This document shows positions 44,467 to 55,883 of a stretch of DNA of 64,000 bases, piece after piece. Both the position numbers and the translations under genes were made by a program. The notes under the pieces are model-generated. The model was not told where the DNA came from. It saw nothing but the letters and a program-made list of their open reading frames with translations, and ran no database searches. The first letter of the stretch is position 1. The number at the start of each line of letters is the position of its first letter. The stretch comes from Taiwanofungus camphoratus. Lineage: Eukaryota > Basidiomycota > Agaricomycetes > Polyporales > Taiwanofungaceae. Where the stretch lies: contig CP021221.1 of the NCBI GenBank assembly GCA_003999685.1, positions 248,001-312,000 of the forward strand, written 5' to 3'.

Positions 44467-47192
44467 ATTTCGAGGATTTGAGAAATCAAGGAGAGGTCGC
44501 CCTGGTCGTTGAGTATGAATCCGATACCCCTAAAATCGTGTCTTTCGCTGCTGTAAATGCAGCAGATAACAATTCTGTTCCTGCGCTCTATCTATCAGTC
44601 TCTAACTCTGTGTCTAGCTATCTGCAGTCTCTCTATTTTAGCGAAACTTCGAAAGTCTCGGAAGGTCCTGCTGATCATACTAGGTGGCTATCTGGCTTTC
44701 TAGCAGCAGCAACACCGCCCGAGGCTCCCTCCCTTTCACACGATGATCCGAATTCTCTCCCTATGCTTTCGCTTTCCACCTCTAGGAACATTTCCTCTAT
44801 CCCCATTCCAGGTCCCAGGAACGCTACGAAGGTCACGAAGTTAGCCCGAAGACCTGCCCTTGCTCCTAATCCGAGGGTATCCCTTCCTAAGTTGTCAGAT
44901 TCTTCCCCTATTCCTACTTTTGCAGCATCGAAAAAGAAGTACAAGCCCGTAGCACTGAAGACTCGCCCTATTCTGGGAGCTTTGGACGAACGATTCCGAA
45001 TCATTCGCGAAATTAAAGGCGACCCTTTAGCGACGATGCCTACCCTATCACCGACTCCACCACCTTTCGAACCTACTTCGCGATATACGCAAGAACGGCA
45101 CGATCTCACGGACAAGCTACACAGTGGAGACTTCCTACAACCAGCAGAGAGGGACCTACTACATCATTTTATGACCCTACATGCTGATGCGTTCGCTTGG
45201 AATGACTCCGAAAGGGGGTGCTTCAAGCCGGAGTACTTCCCTCCTATCGACTTTCCGGTAGTACCGCACACGCCATGGGTACAAAAGAACATTCCTATCC
45301 CACCCGGAATCTACAACGAAGTGTGCGCAATAATCAAAAAGAAGATCGCAGCTAGGGTCTACGAACCTTCGAATTCTTCCTATCGTTCACGATGGTTTTG
45401 TGTGGTGAAGAAAGACGGAAAGTCCCTACGCCTTGTACATAGTCTGGAACCCCTAAACGCTGTCACGATTCAACACTCAGGCGTTCCCCCGACTCCCGAA
45501 CACCTCGCAGAACAGTTCGGAGGACGACCTTGTGGTGCTATGTTGGATCTATATGTAGGCTATGACGAACGCTTGATAGCGGAGACTTCGCGCGATCTTA
45601 CGACATTTCAAACACCTTTCGGAGCTATGAGATTGGTCACTCTACCTATGGGGTGGACCAACTCGGTCCCTATCTTCCACGACGATGTTACGCACATCCT
45701 ACAGCCCGAAATTCCTCACCTAACAGTTCCCTATATCGACGATGTTCCGGTCAAAGGCCCTGAAAGTTCGTACGATCTCGTACCTATTTCGGAGAACCCA
45801 GGCATTCGAAAGTTTGTTTGGGAACATTTTACGAACCTCAATAGGATAGTCACACGCATGCGCTATGCAGGAGGTACCTTTTCTGGAGTTAAAAGCATTC
45901 TAATTGCCCGCGAAATCACCGTTGTAGGGCATCGGTGTACTCCAGAAGGTCGCCTACCGGACGAGTCTCGTGTTGCAGCCATACGCAACTGGGGACCTTG
46001 TGCGACCCTATCTGACGTTCGAGCCTTTTTAGGAACCATTGGAGTGGTCCGTATCTTCATCCGAAACTTCGCGCATCGTGCAGATGCCTTAGTACGCCTA
46101 ACGCGAAAGGCGGTACCCTTCGAATTTGGTCCAGCGCAAATCGCAGCGCAAGAGGACCTTAAGGATGCTTTGCTGTCCTCTCCAGCTCTCCGATCCATTA
46201 ACTATTTGTCAGGTGCGCCCGTCATCTTAGCGGTTGACACCTCCTATATTGCAGTTGGCTATCACCTTTGCCAATGCGATGAGGACAACCCTAAAGTCCG
46301 ATTCTACAATCGTTTCGGATCCATCACCCTAAATGATCGCGAGCGGAGGTTCTCGCAACCGAAGTTAGAGATCTACGGATTGTTTCGAGCACTTCGCGTA
46401 CTACGAATCTACCTAATCGGAGTTAGGAACCTTATAGTGGAAGTGGATGCACGCTATATCAAAGGGATGTTGCAAAATCCGGACATCGCACCCAGCGCGA
46501 GTATAAATCGCTGGATCGTATCGATTCTAACCTTCCATTTCACCCTAGTACATGTACCAGGTACGATGCATGGACCAGATGGACTATCAAGACGAACCCC
46601 CCAGCCAGGAGATCAAGAAGAGAGCAGCGAAGAAGACTTCGAAGACTGGATAGACAAAATGCACTCGTTTCTACATCACATCCAAGCCCCCCCTTCCCAT
46701 CCTATACCATCGATTTCTACCCTATTCCCTTACGAATTCGCCTCTAACATTCCTATCACAACCCCCACACCTCCGATAGCTCCAACCTTCGCCTCCGAGT
46801 TGGCTGAGGACAGCCAAGGTTTCAATAGGGAGGAGGAGAGCTACGATAGCGTCCCAAGGTCCGAAATGGCCAAGGAAGCTGACGCAAGACTTGACTTAGT
46901 AGCAAAATTCCTACGAAGCCTCGCGAGACCTGCCAACCTATCAGATTCAGAATACGAAGGTTTCGTAAAATACTGTCTTCTATTCTTCCTCGACGAGGAC
47001 ATACTTTGGTGCAAAGATCCACAAGGAGCTCACAAACTAGTTGTAAAGCAGGCAGATCGTCTACGAATCCTCCGAGAATGTCACGATGCAGTCGCGCATC
47101 GAGGAATACACGCTACGAAGGTGCTGATTTCGGAGCGGTTTTGGTGGCCCTACCACCATATCGACATTGCCTGGTATGTTCGAAGCTGCCAC
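44421..47192 (+). CDS. B pol: RT, RNase H and start of integrase (interrupted by A2)
   Basis: Reverse transcriptase with SRWFCVVKKDGKSLRLV, FQTPFGAMRLVTLPMGWTN and the active site VPYIDDVPVKGP; RNase H with ILAVDTSYIAVGYHL; then the H2C2 zinc finger of integrase (HDAVAHRGIHATK...) where A2 is inserted. The YIDDV lineage is common in Agaricomycetes, from memory. The remaining integrase is at 54,263-55,200. Confidence 0.88.
46804..46836 (+). repeat. second, central copy of B's polypurine tract
   Basis: 33 bp ending AATAGGGAGGAGG, matching 30 of 33 bases with the tract at 57,397-57,429 that precedes the 3' LTR. It lies in pol between RNase H and integrase. Confidence 0.75.
47188..47192. repeat. 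left 5-bp TSD (GCCAC) of element A2
   Basis: GCCAC precedes A2 and recurs at 54,263-54,267. Confidence 0.85.
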
Positions 47193-47746
47193 TGATACAA
47201 GCTGGTATCAACGACCGGAAAGCCTCGAACGTGAGGACCTGGCTACTGGAGATAGTAGTGAGGCTTTATGGACACTGCGTATGTCCTCCTGGGCGAAGTC
47301 GATAGAGTCGAGCGAGTACTCAGGTACGAAGCGAGAGGTCGCAAGATACGAGTATAAGATTGCTAGTGGTAACTAGCTACTTGGTAACCAGATCGAACTT
47401 AAGGTCCGACCTACAGAATACAGGGCCTTATATACGTATTCTACTCTGCGCACGGACCATGGCACGTGGTCTAAGAATCAGCATGAGTAAGCGTAAGTAA
47501 GACGATATGAGTCATCGGGCCGTATTAGCAATCAGTAAGCGTAAGACGGAGTGTGTAAGCGGGGCCCGATATGAGTCAGAGTCCATGAGTAACCGGGGCC
47601 CGTCCGGGGCCCGTACCGTAAGCAGCCATGAGTCAAGATGCTGCGCAAAGAAGCTGGGCCTACCCGAGGCCTGTCCTAGAAGCGAAAGGTCATGGGACCG
47701 ATCCGAGGTCCGACCGATAAGATATGCGATGAAAGAAATTGTATCA
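47193..47746 (-). repeat. A2 3' LTR (554 bp, on the left because reversed)
   Basis: Starts TGATACAAGCTGGTATCA and ends AAATTGTATCA; same sequence as 53,709-54,262. Confidence 0.94.
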
Positions 47747-48023
47747 TTACCCCCCTACTTATGATTGAACGCCTGGTCAATCAACTAAACTCCAATGGGG
47801 ACGCGTCGAGTCTCTCCGAGTTGAACCTTTGGGGCAACCGTCGACGAACTTGACGAACTTCCGAGGATGAACTTGAAAACCGTTCCTGGAAGTGACGAGC
47901 GGGTGTTTCACCGCGACCGATAAGGGATGACCCTTGAACCCATAGGGGATGACCCCTCCAACCGTGAGCATCCTTCCAGCTCGAACTTTACAGTTTTACG
48001 ACATGTCGGTCGTGCGTTGCAGT

Positions 48024-48320
48024 TTAACGACGTGCACGGTCGTTCCCTCGCAGTTTAACGACATGCAGGAACCATTCTGGATGGTACGGCGGTTCCGGGT
48101 CGTAGGCGAATGCGTAGTTGACGGCGGTGCATTCGCGCGTAAGATGCCCAGGCGATGGGCGACTACAGCAGAGACATTTGTAATCGGGGCACGTCCTGTG
48201 CGAGTGACGAGTGCTACCACAGAGGTAGCATGGACCGTAACGAGTGAACGAGGATGAAGGACCGTTTGACTGAGACATGCGAGCGATGAGTGGGGTGAAA
48301 ATGCGACTCCTTTTTCTCAT
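48024..48320 (-). CDS. A2 ORF3: small double zinc-knuckle protein
   Basis: 98 aa, about 90% identical by eye to A1 ORF3, with both Cys/His knuckles conserved and the same ATGA overlap with the end of pol. Confidence 0.7.
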   Translation of the reverse strand: MRKRSRIFTPLIARMSQSNGPSSSFTRYGPCYLCGSTRHSHRTCPDYKCLCCSRPSPGHLTRECTAVNYAFAYDPEPPYHPEWFLHVVKLRGNDRARR

Positions 48321-51300
48321 CGTAGGTTCTTGCGCTGCTTATATGCATTTAGCAGCTCGTCCGCAGTACCGGTTAAGTTCTCTTCCGGTTCCCATGAGTC
48401 ATCGGCGAATGAGTAACCCTTCCACCTGACTCGGTATTCTCGGCGATTCCTTCGGCGCTTCTCACGATGTCCGACCAGAGCTTCGACTTCGTAGTTATCT
48501 TCGCCGCTGATAAGCTCCGGTGGTGGTTCCGTGTAGTTGGGACCATGCGTGTCCGTCTCGGTGTATGGCGAAAGAAGTGCGGCGTGGAAAACGGGGTGCA
48601 CTCGCCATGTCGTCGGGAGTTTCAGCTTGTAAGACACCGGTCCTAGAACATCCGTGATTTCGAAGGGTCCCTCGCGCTTGGGAGCCAACTTCCTCGTCGG
48701 GTATGGCAGCTTTAGATTCCGTGAGTCTAGCCATACCTTTTGTCCTTTGCGGAAACCCGTTCCTTTGGGTTTCACGCGTCTTGCTAACACCGCTTGCGCT
48801 AGCTCCATTGCTGAGTGTGCGTCTTCCCGAATCTTCTGCAAGTTCCGCAGTCGATAAGCAGCGCCCGGTGTGTCTGATCCGGGGTGTACGACGGGGATCC
48901 CTCGAGGTTCATAGCCCATCATGACCTTGAAGGGTGACGCCTTAATCGTGGAATGCTCACGCGAGTTGTGAGCGAATTGTGCTGAGCCCAGCAGTGACGA
49001 CCAATTGTCCGGGTTGTTGCTCGTGAAACATCGCAGGTAGATCTCCAGTTCCTGGTTGACTCGTTCCGTCTCTCCGTCCGTTTGAGGGTGGAACGCGGTG
49101 CTCATAGCTGACTTGACTCCGGTCATACGGCAGAGCTCCTGGAATACCTTTGATGCGAATTGTGGTCCTCGATCGCTAATGATCTTGTCCGGAAGACCGA
49201 ACCACTTGTAAACCTCGCGATATAGTGCCTCGGCTGTTCCTGATGCGTCAATCGTTTTGTTGCATGGAATGAAAATTACCCCCTTCGTAAGGTCGTGGTC
49301 CACAACGACCAAAATTGAATCGTAGCCCTCTGATGTCGGCAAATCCGTAATGAAATCGCAGCAGAATGTACTGAACGGAGTGGCGTGCTGCGCGGATTTG
49401 ATCGGGAGTAGGGCTGGTCGGGTGGGGTGCGTGTTAACTTTCATTTGCTGGCAAGTGCCGCAACCTTTGACGTATCGTGTGACGAAGTCAGCCATTCCAG
49501 GCCACCAGTAGTCTCGTCGAATAGACGAGAGGGTCTTCTGAATTCCAGGGTGGCCGGCGGAGAGGAGGTCGTGATAATTCGAGACCGTTTGTCGTCGTAG
49601 ATCCTCATCCAGGGGAATATATACCCGATTATCGTAGAGGAGGTCTCCGTCTCGAATTGTCCAATGGTCGTTTGAGCCGTTTCGTGCGTTGCGCATCCCT
49701 TCCGTATATACTGAGTCATTTACGCATGCTTCCGCGATGGAAGTCCTTAGACTCGTGTCGATTGCTGCTGCCCATACCTTGTCTGGTAGGACGGTTACAT
49801 CCTGGTTGTCTGATGAACCGTCGTCGTGGTCGGGGCGTCGGGAGAGCGCGTCGCTTTGCACCATTTGCGTGCCCGGGACGTGAATTAACCTGTAATCGAA
49901 TTCGGACAAGCGAAGAGCCCATCGTGCTTGTCTTCGATTCAGATTCCGTGCCGTTTTCCAGTACGTCAGATTCTTGTGGTCGCTATAGATCGTGACTGGA
50001 TACGGGCTTCCGATGAGAAGGTGACTCCATTCGTTGAGTCCTCTCATGACGCCCATGAGTTCCCGGTCGTAGACGTCATAATTTCGTTCCGCTGGTGTCA
50101 TGCTCTGGGAAATATAACCGCATGGATGCCAATCGCCGTTGTCGTCCTTTTGCCTGAGGACGGCGCCCGTGGCGAACTTCGATGCATCCGTTTCCAACGC
50201 GAACGGCTTTTCCGGGTCTGGCATCTGCAAAACCGGTTGTTCCAGGAAGGCTTTCTTCAATGCCTCGAAAGCTTCCTGCTGTTCATCGTCCCAGTGCCAT
50301 TTGACGTCCTTTCGCGTGAGCGAGACCAGTGGCTGGGCCAGATGCGAGAACCGATGTATGAACCGGCGGTAGAAATTCCCAAATCCGACGAACGACCTAA
50401 CCTCCCTGAGGTTCTTAGGTATCGGCCAGTCCCTGATGCCGGCTACCTTGACTGGGTCCATGGCGAGTTGTCCGGGTCTGATGATCATGCCTAAGAATTC
50501 GACTTCTTGCACGTCGAATTTGCATTTTTCCGGTTTGAGATACAGGTCGGTATCTCGAAGTCGTTCGATAACTCGCCGTGTTCGCTTCTTATGCTCCTCG
50601 GGGTCTGTCGAATAGATAAGGATGTCGTCCATGTAGATTGCCAACCATCCTTCCTTGAGCATGTCTGCGAAGACCGTGTTCATCATCCGTTGGAACGTCG
50701 CCGGTGAGTTGCACATCCCGAAGAACATTACCAGGGGTTCGTAGAACGAGGGAGGTCCTTCCCCTGCTGCTGGAACACCGAAAGCCGCTTTCCATTCGTC
50801 ACCTTCCTTGATGCGAAGGTTGTTATATCCTTGACGAAGGTCCATCTTCGTGAAGATTGTGGCGTTATTGAGGCGTTCCAGAAGCTCCGTTACGAGGGGG
50901 AGAGGGTATCTGTCTTTGATCGTTCCCTCGTTGAGTTCCCTATAGTCCTGGCAAGGTCGGTATCCACCGTCCTTCTTATCCACGAAGAAGAACGGACTTG
51001 CGAGTGGCGATTTGGACGGTCGGATGTATCCTTTCTCTACATTCTCTTCGAGGAACTGGTCCAGTTCCGCTCGTTGATCTCGGTTGAGAGAGTACGTCGA
51101 CTGTTTGAAGTCCTTGAAATCCGGCTTGAGATTTATTTCGTGGTCGAACTCCGAATGCCGTGGAAGTCTCGCTGCTTTGGCTTTGTCGAACACCGGGAGG
51201 AGGTCGTGGAGGTACTCAGGAACGAGTTCCGTGACCGGTTTCTCCTCTTTCTTGGCGTGTTCCTTGATCGCGAGTTCCGTTGATGTGGTGAGTCGACCAA

Positions 51301-52201
51301 TGTCGTGCTTGACCTGCCAGATAAGACCGTTTTCTAGACGACGATAGGTTCCGTCGAGAGGGTACTTCTCCTCCGTAAGGGGTGCGTCTCGATACGCTAG
51401 GTACGAGTCCCGTCCATACGTCGTGATCCGATCGTCTCCTTCGATGAACGCGATAACCAGTTCATCGTCGTCGATTGTTTCCATCGCTTGATCCAGTGTG
51501 ATACCGTTGACCGATTCTTCTACCAGGGGTGTGACTGGGATGTCGCGGTGTGCTGTCTGCCTAGGCATTTCTGTTGTCGGCAGGACAGGAGACATGGTGT
51601 CGACCACCTCGAAGTCTCCTTCGTCCTCTACCTCCTCAATGGTGGGCTGCCATTGTTGCTTGAGGCGTTTGTCTCGTTCGGCGAGGAATGCCGCTACTTG
51701 TGGACAAGGGGGTGCTGACCAGTCTACCTCATAGTCTAGCACGGGATCCAGGGCTTCTTCCTGTTCTCGTTCGGCTAGTTTCTTCAGCTCCAGTCGCGCC
51801 ACTCGTTGCGCGATGATCCCCTTCTTCCACTCTCGAGATTCTTGCAGGGTCATGCGGTGCTTCAGTTCCACCCGACCCCCTTTCCAGTCGATACTGGGGT
51901 TCTCGAGTTTGAGCCAAGTATGTCCGAAGATGACGTCTTCGTTCCCTATACTGGCCACGTATGCTTTGACAAACCGGGGCTCGTTCCCGATTTTGTACGA
52001 TAGCAAGGCTCGTTTGTTAATGAGCGCTTGCTTGTTGGCAGTGCCGTCCACGTTGAACACCGGTATTGGGCGTGGTAGCGCCTCAGTCCGTAACTTGTGT
52101 TCCTTGACAAATCGTGGATGCACGAATATTCCCGATGCGCCACTATCGATAAAGGCGCGGGCTTCGACGGCTTTTCGTCCCACAGTAATCGGAATGTGCA
52201 A
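48317..52201 (-). CDS. A2 pol: protease, RT, RNase H, integrase, chromodomain
   Basis: 1,294 aa from the first Met of the ORF; domain order and motifs as in A1 (IDSGASGIF, YMDDILIYS, ISDRGPQF, a chromodomain with VRWKGYSFADDSWEPEENL). It differs from A1 pol at a few per cent of residues or less. It looks whole. Confidence 0.94.
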   Translation of the reverse strand: MHIPITVGRKAVEARAFIDSGASGIFVHPRFVKEHKLRTEALPRPIPVFNVDGTANKQALINKRALLSYKIGNEPRFVKAYVASIGNEDVIFGHTWLKLENPSIDWKGGRVELKHRMTLQESREWKKGIIAQRVARLELKKLAEREQEEALDPVLDYEVDWSAPPCPQVAAFLAERDKRLKQQWQPTIEEVEDEGDFEVVDTMSPVLPTTEMPRQTAHRDIPVTPLVEESVNGITLDQAMETIDDDELVIAFIEGDDRITTYGRDSYLAYRDAPLTEEKYPLDGTYRRLENGLIWQVKHDIGRLTTSTELAIKEHAKKEEKPVTELVPEYLHDLLPVFDKAKAARLPRHSEFDHEINLKPDFKDFKQSTYSLNRDQRAELDQFLEENVEKGYIRPSKSPLASPFFFVDKKDGGYRPCQDYRELNEGTIKDRYPLPLVTELLERLNNATIFTKMDLRQGYNNLRIKEGDEWKAAFGVPAAGEGPPSFYEPLVMFFGMCNSPATFQRMMNTVFADMLKEGWLAIYMDDILIYSTDPEEHKKRTRRVIERLRDTDLYLKPEKCKFDVQEVEFLGMIIRPGQLAMDPVKVAGIRDWPIPKNLREVRSFVGFGNFYRRFIHRFSHLAQPLVSLTRKDVKWHWDDEQQEAFEALKKAFLEQPVLQMPDPEKPFALETDASKFATGAVLRQKDDNGDWHPCGYISQSMTPAERNYDVYDRELMGVMRGLNEWSHLLIGSPYPVTIYSDHKNLTYWKTARNLNRRQARWALRLSEFDYRLIHVPGTQMVQSDALSRRPDHDDGSSDNQDVTVLPDKVWAAAIDTSLRTSIAEACVNDSVYTEGMRNARNGSNDHWTIRDGDLLYDNRVYIPLDEDLRRQTVSNYHDLLSAGHPGIQKTLSSIRRDYWWPGMADFVTRYVKGCGTCQQMKVNTHPTRPALLPIKSAQHATPFSTFCCDFITDLPTSEGYDSILVVVDHDLTKGVIFIPCNKTIDASGTAEALYREVYKWFGLPDKIISDRGPQFASKVFQELCRMTGVKSAMSTAFHPQTDGETERVNQELEIYLRCFTSNNPDNWSSLLGSAQFAHNSREHSTIKASPFKVMMGYEPRGIPVVHPGSDTPGAAYRLRNLQKIREDAHSAMELAQAVLARRVKPKGTGFRKGQKVWLDSRNLKLPYPTRKLAPKREGPFEITDVLGPVSYKLKLPTTWRVHPVFHAALLSPYTETDTHGPNYTEPPPELISGEDNYEVEALVGHREKRRRNRREYRVRWKGYSFADDSWEPEENLTGTADELLNAYKQRKNLR

Positions 52202-52284
52202 AGCTCTGTCATTCCGGACTACAAGTACAACACGGGACAGTGAAATGGATACGGGCAGTGGTTGCGTCGGCTCACCCTGCCCCT

Positions 52285-53607
52285 TTAAAAATCCTCCGTT
52301 CCTAACTCCTCGAACATCGCCTTTTTCTCATCCGATGAGAGCGTTTTGATGTACGAGCGGAAATCCATGGGGGATCGCGCCTCGGGTTCCTTCGAGGTAT
52401 TTCTTTGGCCTGTTTTGGCCGTCTTCTTCGGACACCTGCGCACCGCGTGTCCTCCCTTGTGGCAGTAGAAACATAGACGATTGTCCATGTGGTACTTCCT
52501 TTCCTTCTCGCTAAGGTTGCATCCGTCTTCCCACTTCTTGGTGAACGGTGTGGGACGTGGGGTAACGAGTGCGTCCACTTCCATGGGTTCGCCGTAATCG
52601 ACGTTGGAGGTATCGGAGAGGGTTTGGTCGATCCCTCTGTAGACGGCGTCGAGATGAAGAACGTCGGCGTACCATTTTTCCATGGAGTTGGGTCGTTCCG
52701 TATTGGTGCGACCAGCGAGTGTCGTGTAGATCTGGCGGTCCAGACCTTTGATGAAGATCGCCCTCAACGTGGGGTAATCGTTCTCGGTGCGTTGGCCTTG
52801 GAGGCTCGTGAAAGCGTCCTTTAACTTGGCCTTCTCTGCCAGGAGTCGGAACCTCTCCACGTACATCTTTGTACTGACCCTGGTCTTCTTGTTTAGTTGC
52901 TTGGCCGGCAACTCCATTAGCACCTGGTGAGCCCTCTGGACTCCTTCGTGCTCGGGGAACGCGAGTCGCAAGCTCGCCTTGAATACGTCCCAGCTAGCGT
53001 AGGGAGCATGCCCTCCCGCGGCCCGTTCGTAAAACGTATCGCGCCAGATACGTGCGTCCTGCCCTCCTTTCATGAGAGCGACCGTGTAAGCGATCTTTGC
53101 ATCATCGCTTAACCCTTGATTGTTGGTGGCAGTGAGGTAGTGCTCCACCCGCTGGAGGAAACGCTCCAGATCTTCTCCTTGCCCAGTGAACGGCTCTGGT
53201 GCAGGAATGTCGAGCTTAAGGGGTCGACTCCCCTGTTGCTGTTGCGCCGAAAGGTGCGCTATGAGCGCCTCGAGCTCCGCCCTGGTCATTGTTGCGATAG
53301 TAGCCATCGTGGTAGGGGTTGTAGGTGTTACGGGTGTGGAAGGGAGGGATGGGAACGTGGGAGTGGTCGGAGTAGCTATTATCGGTGTCGAGGGTATCGA
53401 CGCGGGAAAGAAACCAGCTGGGTCTCTTCCGTCTGGCGGAGGGTTACGTCTGAAGTAGGAGGCTAATTTCTCCTGTGCTCGTCGATTCGAAATTGTCCCT
53501 GCCCACGCAAGTGGGGAGTTCGGGTAGATTGGATCGAGGTTCTGATCAACGAAGGTCCAACGAAGACGATCGTACAGAAGCGGCGCGTTGTTTACTTGAG
53601 TCGGCAA
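52285..53607 (-). CDS. A2 gag
   Basis: 440 aa: Pro/Thr-rich region, capsid-like region with RAELEALIAHLSAQQQQGS and PEPFTGQGEDLERFLQRVEH, and the zinc knuckle CFYCHKGGHAVRRCPKK. It looks whole. Confidence 0.93.
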   Translation of the reverse strand: MPTQVNNAPLLYDRLRWTFVDQNLDPIYPNSPLAWAGTISNRRAQEKLASYFRRNPPPDGRDPAGFFPASIPSTPIIATPTTPTFPSLPSTPVTPTTPTTMATIATMTRAELEALIAHLSAQQQQGSRPLKLDIPAPEPFTGQGEDLERFLQRVEHYLTATNNQGLSDDAKIAYTVALMKGGQDARIWRDTFYERAAGGHAPYASWDVFKASLRLAFPEHEGVQRAHQVLMELPAKQLNKKTRVSTKMYVERFRLLAEKAKLKDAFTSLQGQRTENDYPTLRAIFIKGLDRQIYTTLAGRTNTERPNSMEKWYADVLHLDAVYRGIDQTLSDTSNVDYGEPMEVDALVTPRPTPFTKKWEDGCNLSEKERKYHMDNRLCFYCHKGGHAVRRCPKKTAKTGQRNTSKEPEARSPMDFRSYIKTLSSDEKKAMFEELGTEDF

Positions 53608-53708
53608 TCCCCAAGCGGTGGGGTCGACTGTCTCGATGGTAGACGTGGTGTCTAACGGTTAGCCCTACTAGATAAGACTAGGGGCGACTTAGCGTAAGTT
53701 CGATCTTT

Positions 53709-54262
53709 TGATACAAGCTGGTATCAACGACCGGAAAGCCTCGAACGTGAGGACCTGGCTACTGGAGATAGTAGTGAGGCTTTATGGACACTGCGTATGT
53801 CCTCCTGGGCGAAGTCGATAGAGTCGAGCGAGTACTCAGGTACGAAGCGAGAGGTCGCAAGATACGAGTATAAGATTGCTAGTGGTAACTAGCTACTTGG
53901 TAACCAGATCGAACTTAAGGTCCGACCTACAGAATACAGGGCCTTATATACGTATTCTACTCTGCGCACGGACCATGGCACGTGGTCTAAGAATCAGCAT
54001 GAGTAAGCGTAAGTAAGACGATATGAGTCATCGGGCCGTATTAGCAATCAGTAAGCGTAAGACGGAGTGTGTAAGCGGGGCCCGATATGAGTCAGAGTCC
54101 ATGAGTAACCGGGGCCCGTCCGGGGCCCGTACCGTAAGCAGCCATGAGTCAAGATGCTGCGCAAAGAAGCTGGGCCTACCCGAGGCCTGTCCTAGAAGCG
54201 AAAGGTCATGGGACCGATCCGAGGTCCGACCGATAAGATATGCGATGAAAGAAATTGTATCA
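53709..54262 (-). repeat. A2 5' LTR (554 bp, on the right because reversed)
   Basis: Same sequence as 47,193-47,746; carries the TATA box and TGACTCA sites of the family in reverse orientation. Confidence 0.94.
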
Positions 54263-55200
54263 GCCACCTATGCCAGATTCGCCAAGTGCGGCAGATCCTA
54301 ATCCCTCCTACGGTCGCTACGCCCGCTCCGATCTTCGCAAAGGTTCATATAGATACCATGCATATGCCCCCTTCTAACGGATTTAGGTACTTGGTGCAAG
54401 GCCGGTGTTCTCTAACCCAGTACCCCGAATTTCGGATGCTTCGCAAGGAGACGGCTAAAGCTTTGGCAGAATGGCTCTTCGAAGACTTTGTTTGTAGGTG
54501 GGGTGCGCTATCGGAGATAGTCACGGACAACGGCGCTCCCTTCGTAAAAGCCACGAACTACATAGCGAAGAAGTACCAGCTACGACACATCCGAATTAGC
54601 GGATACAATTCGCGTGCCAACGGACTGGTGGAGAGGCCTCACTTCGATGTTAGGCAGGCTCTATTCAAGGCCGTGGATGGCGAAGAGTCTAAATGGTCTC
54701 AGGCAACGTACTCAGTCTTCTGGTCCGAAAGGATCACGACTCGAAAGCGCATGGGATGTTCGCCCTATTTCGCGGTCACTGGCACCCACCCTGTTATCCC
54801 TTTGGACGTCGTAGAGGCCACCTATATCCTTCCTCCTCCGTCTTCTATGCTATCCACGACCGATCTTATCGCACGTCGAGCTATCGCATTGCAAAAGCGG
54901 GTGACTCAGATAGCGGAACTACATTCGAAGGTCTACGAAGCGCGAAGACAAGCTGCTCTGCGATTCGAAGAGAAGCATAAGCACTCCATCCACGATTTCA
55001 ACTTCGAAAAGGGCGATTTAGTACTAATTCGCAACACACAGATAGAAAAGTCCCTAAATCGGAAGATGCGACCTCGCTACCTCGGCCCAGTACTCGTAGT
55101 ATCTAGGAACAAAGGTGGTGCTTATATCCTATGCGAATTGGATGGTTCGGTACTCGACAGGCCTACGGCAGCCTTCCGAGTCATCCCCTACTTAGCGTGA
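54263..55200 (+). CDS. B integrase, remainder after the A2 insertion
   Basis: Integrase core and C-terminus: VHIDTMHMP and EIVTDNGAPF carry two of the acidic active-site residues, NGLVERPHFDVRQAL the third (Glu). The C-terminal part (FEKGDLVLIRNTQIEKSLNRK, YLGPVLVVSRNKGGAYILC) is the GPY/F-like DNA-binding end. There is no chromodomain, unlike family A. Confidence 0.85.
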
Positions 55201-55883
55201 AAAGCCCTCGAACTTCCTACCGAACTCCTGGACGTGTCGACGGAGCAACTTCGCGAACTAGAGCTGACTACCACCCAAGGCGATGACGAAGAACTAGGAT
55301 CGTATCCCTACTCTCCTAAGTCCGGCTCTAGTCCATCCGAAGCTCACTAAAGAATCAGAGGAGCAATCGACGATACCCCGACTTTAGCTAAGATTACGCT
55401 ACGTCCATTTTACCTTTCGCTTACCTTTTGGTCATGTTTTACTTTCCCCAACAAGCCCCCACTCAGTTTGACAGCTACGAAGTTCCGAATGTCTACGAAT
55501 TTTTACTTACAACATCTCCTACTTTTTACTATAGTGATTCAACTCACGAAGTCGCGATATCGTTCTAAAAAGCTCCTAAAACGCCGAGCGGAGCGAAGAT
55601 TGCGCGAGGGGCCTTAAGCCCTTCAAGGCCATGATGATTTACTGAGCCTAAATGAGCGCATTTTATCCCCCTAAGTCTTCTAAATTCTTCGCTGTGTTGT
55701 TTGGTTACTTCACACACTTAGGAACCTTTTCACAAGGACGACGTTTGCGTCCGCTTTATTCAGACTACTGTACACATATTGGAAAAGGTCCCTAGCAAAG
55801 GGACGCGCAACGAGAGAGAATACAGCACGTTGGTGCGACAGATACGGAACGGGCGAGATGACGAACTACGAACCCCCCACCTT
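55201..55883 (+). other. B 3' region between integrase and antisense gene
   Basis: About 680 bp with no ORF of note. It should contain the 3' end of the antisense gene's transcript. Confidence 0.5.

Larger units (their letters stand above)
47193..54262 (-). mobile_element. Ty3/Gypsy chromovirus A2, full length and whole-looking
   Basis: 7,070-bp element of the same family as A1, in minus orientation, with a 5-bp TSD. Its two 554-bp LTRs look identical by eye, so it is the youngest insertion in the block. gag (440 aa), pol (about 1,294 aa from its first Met) and ORF3 are all open; no break was seen. Its LTRs carry an 11-bp GGGGCCCGTCC-type extra unit relative to A1. Confidence 0.94.
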
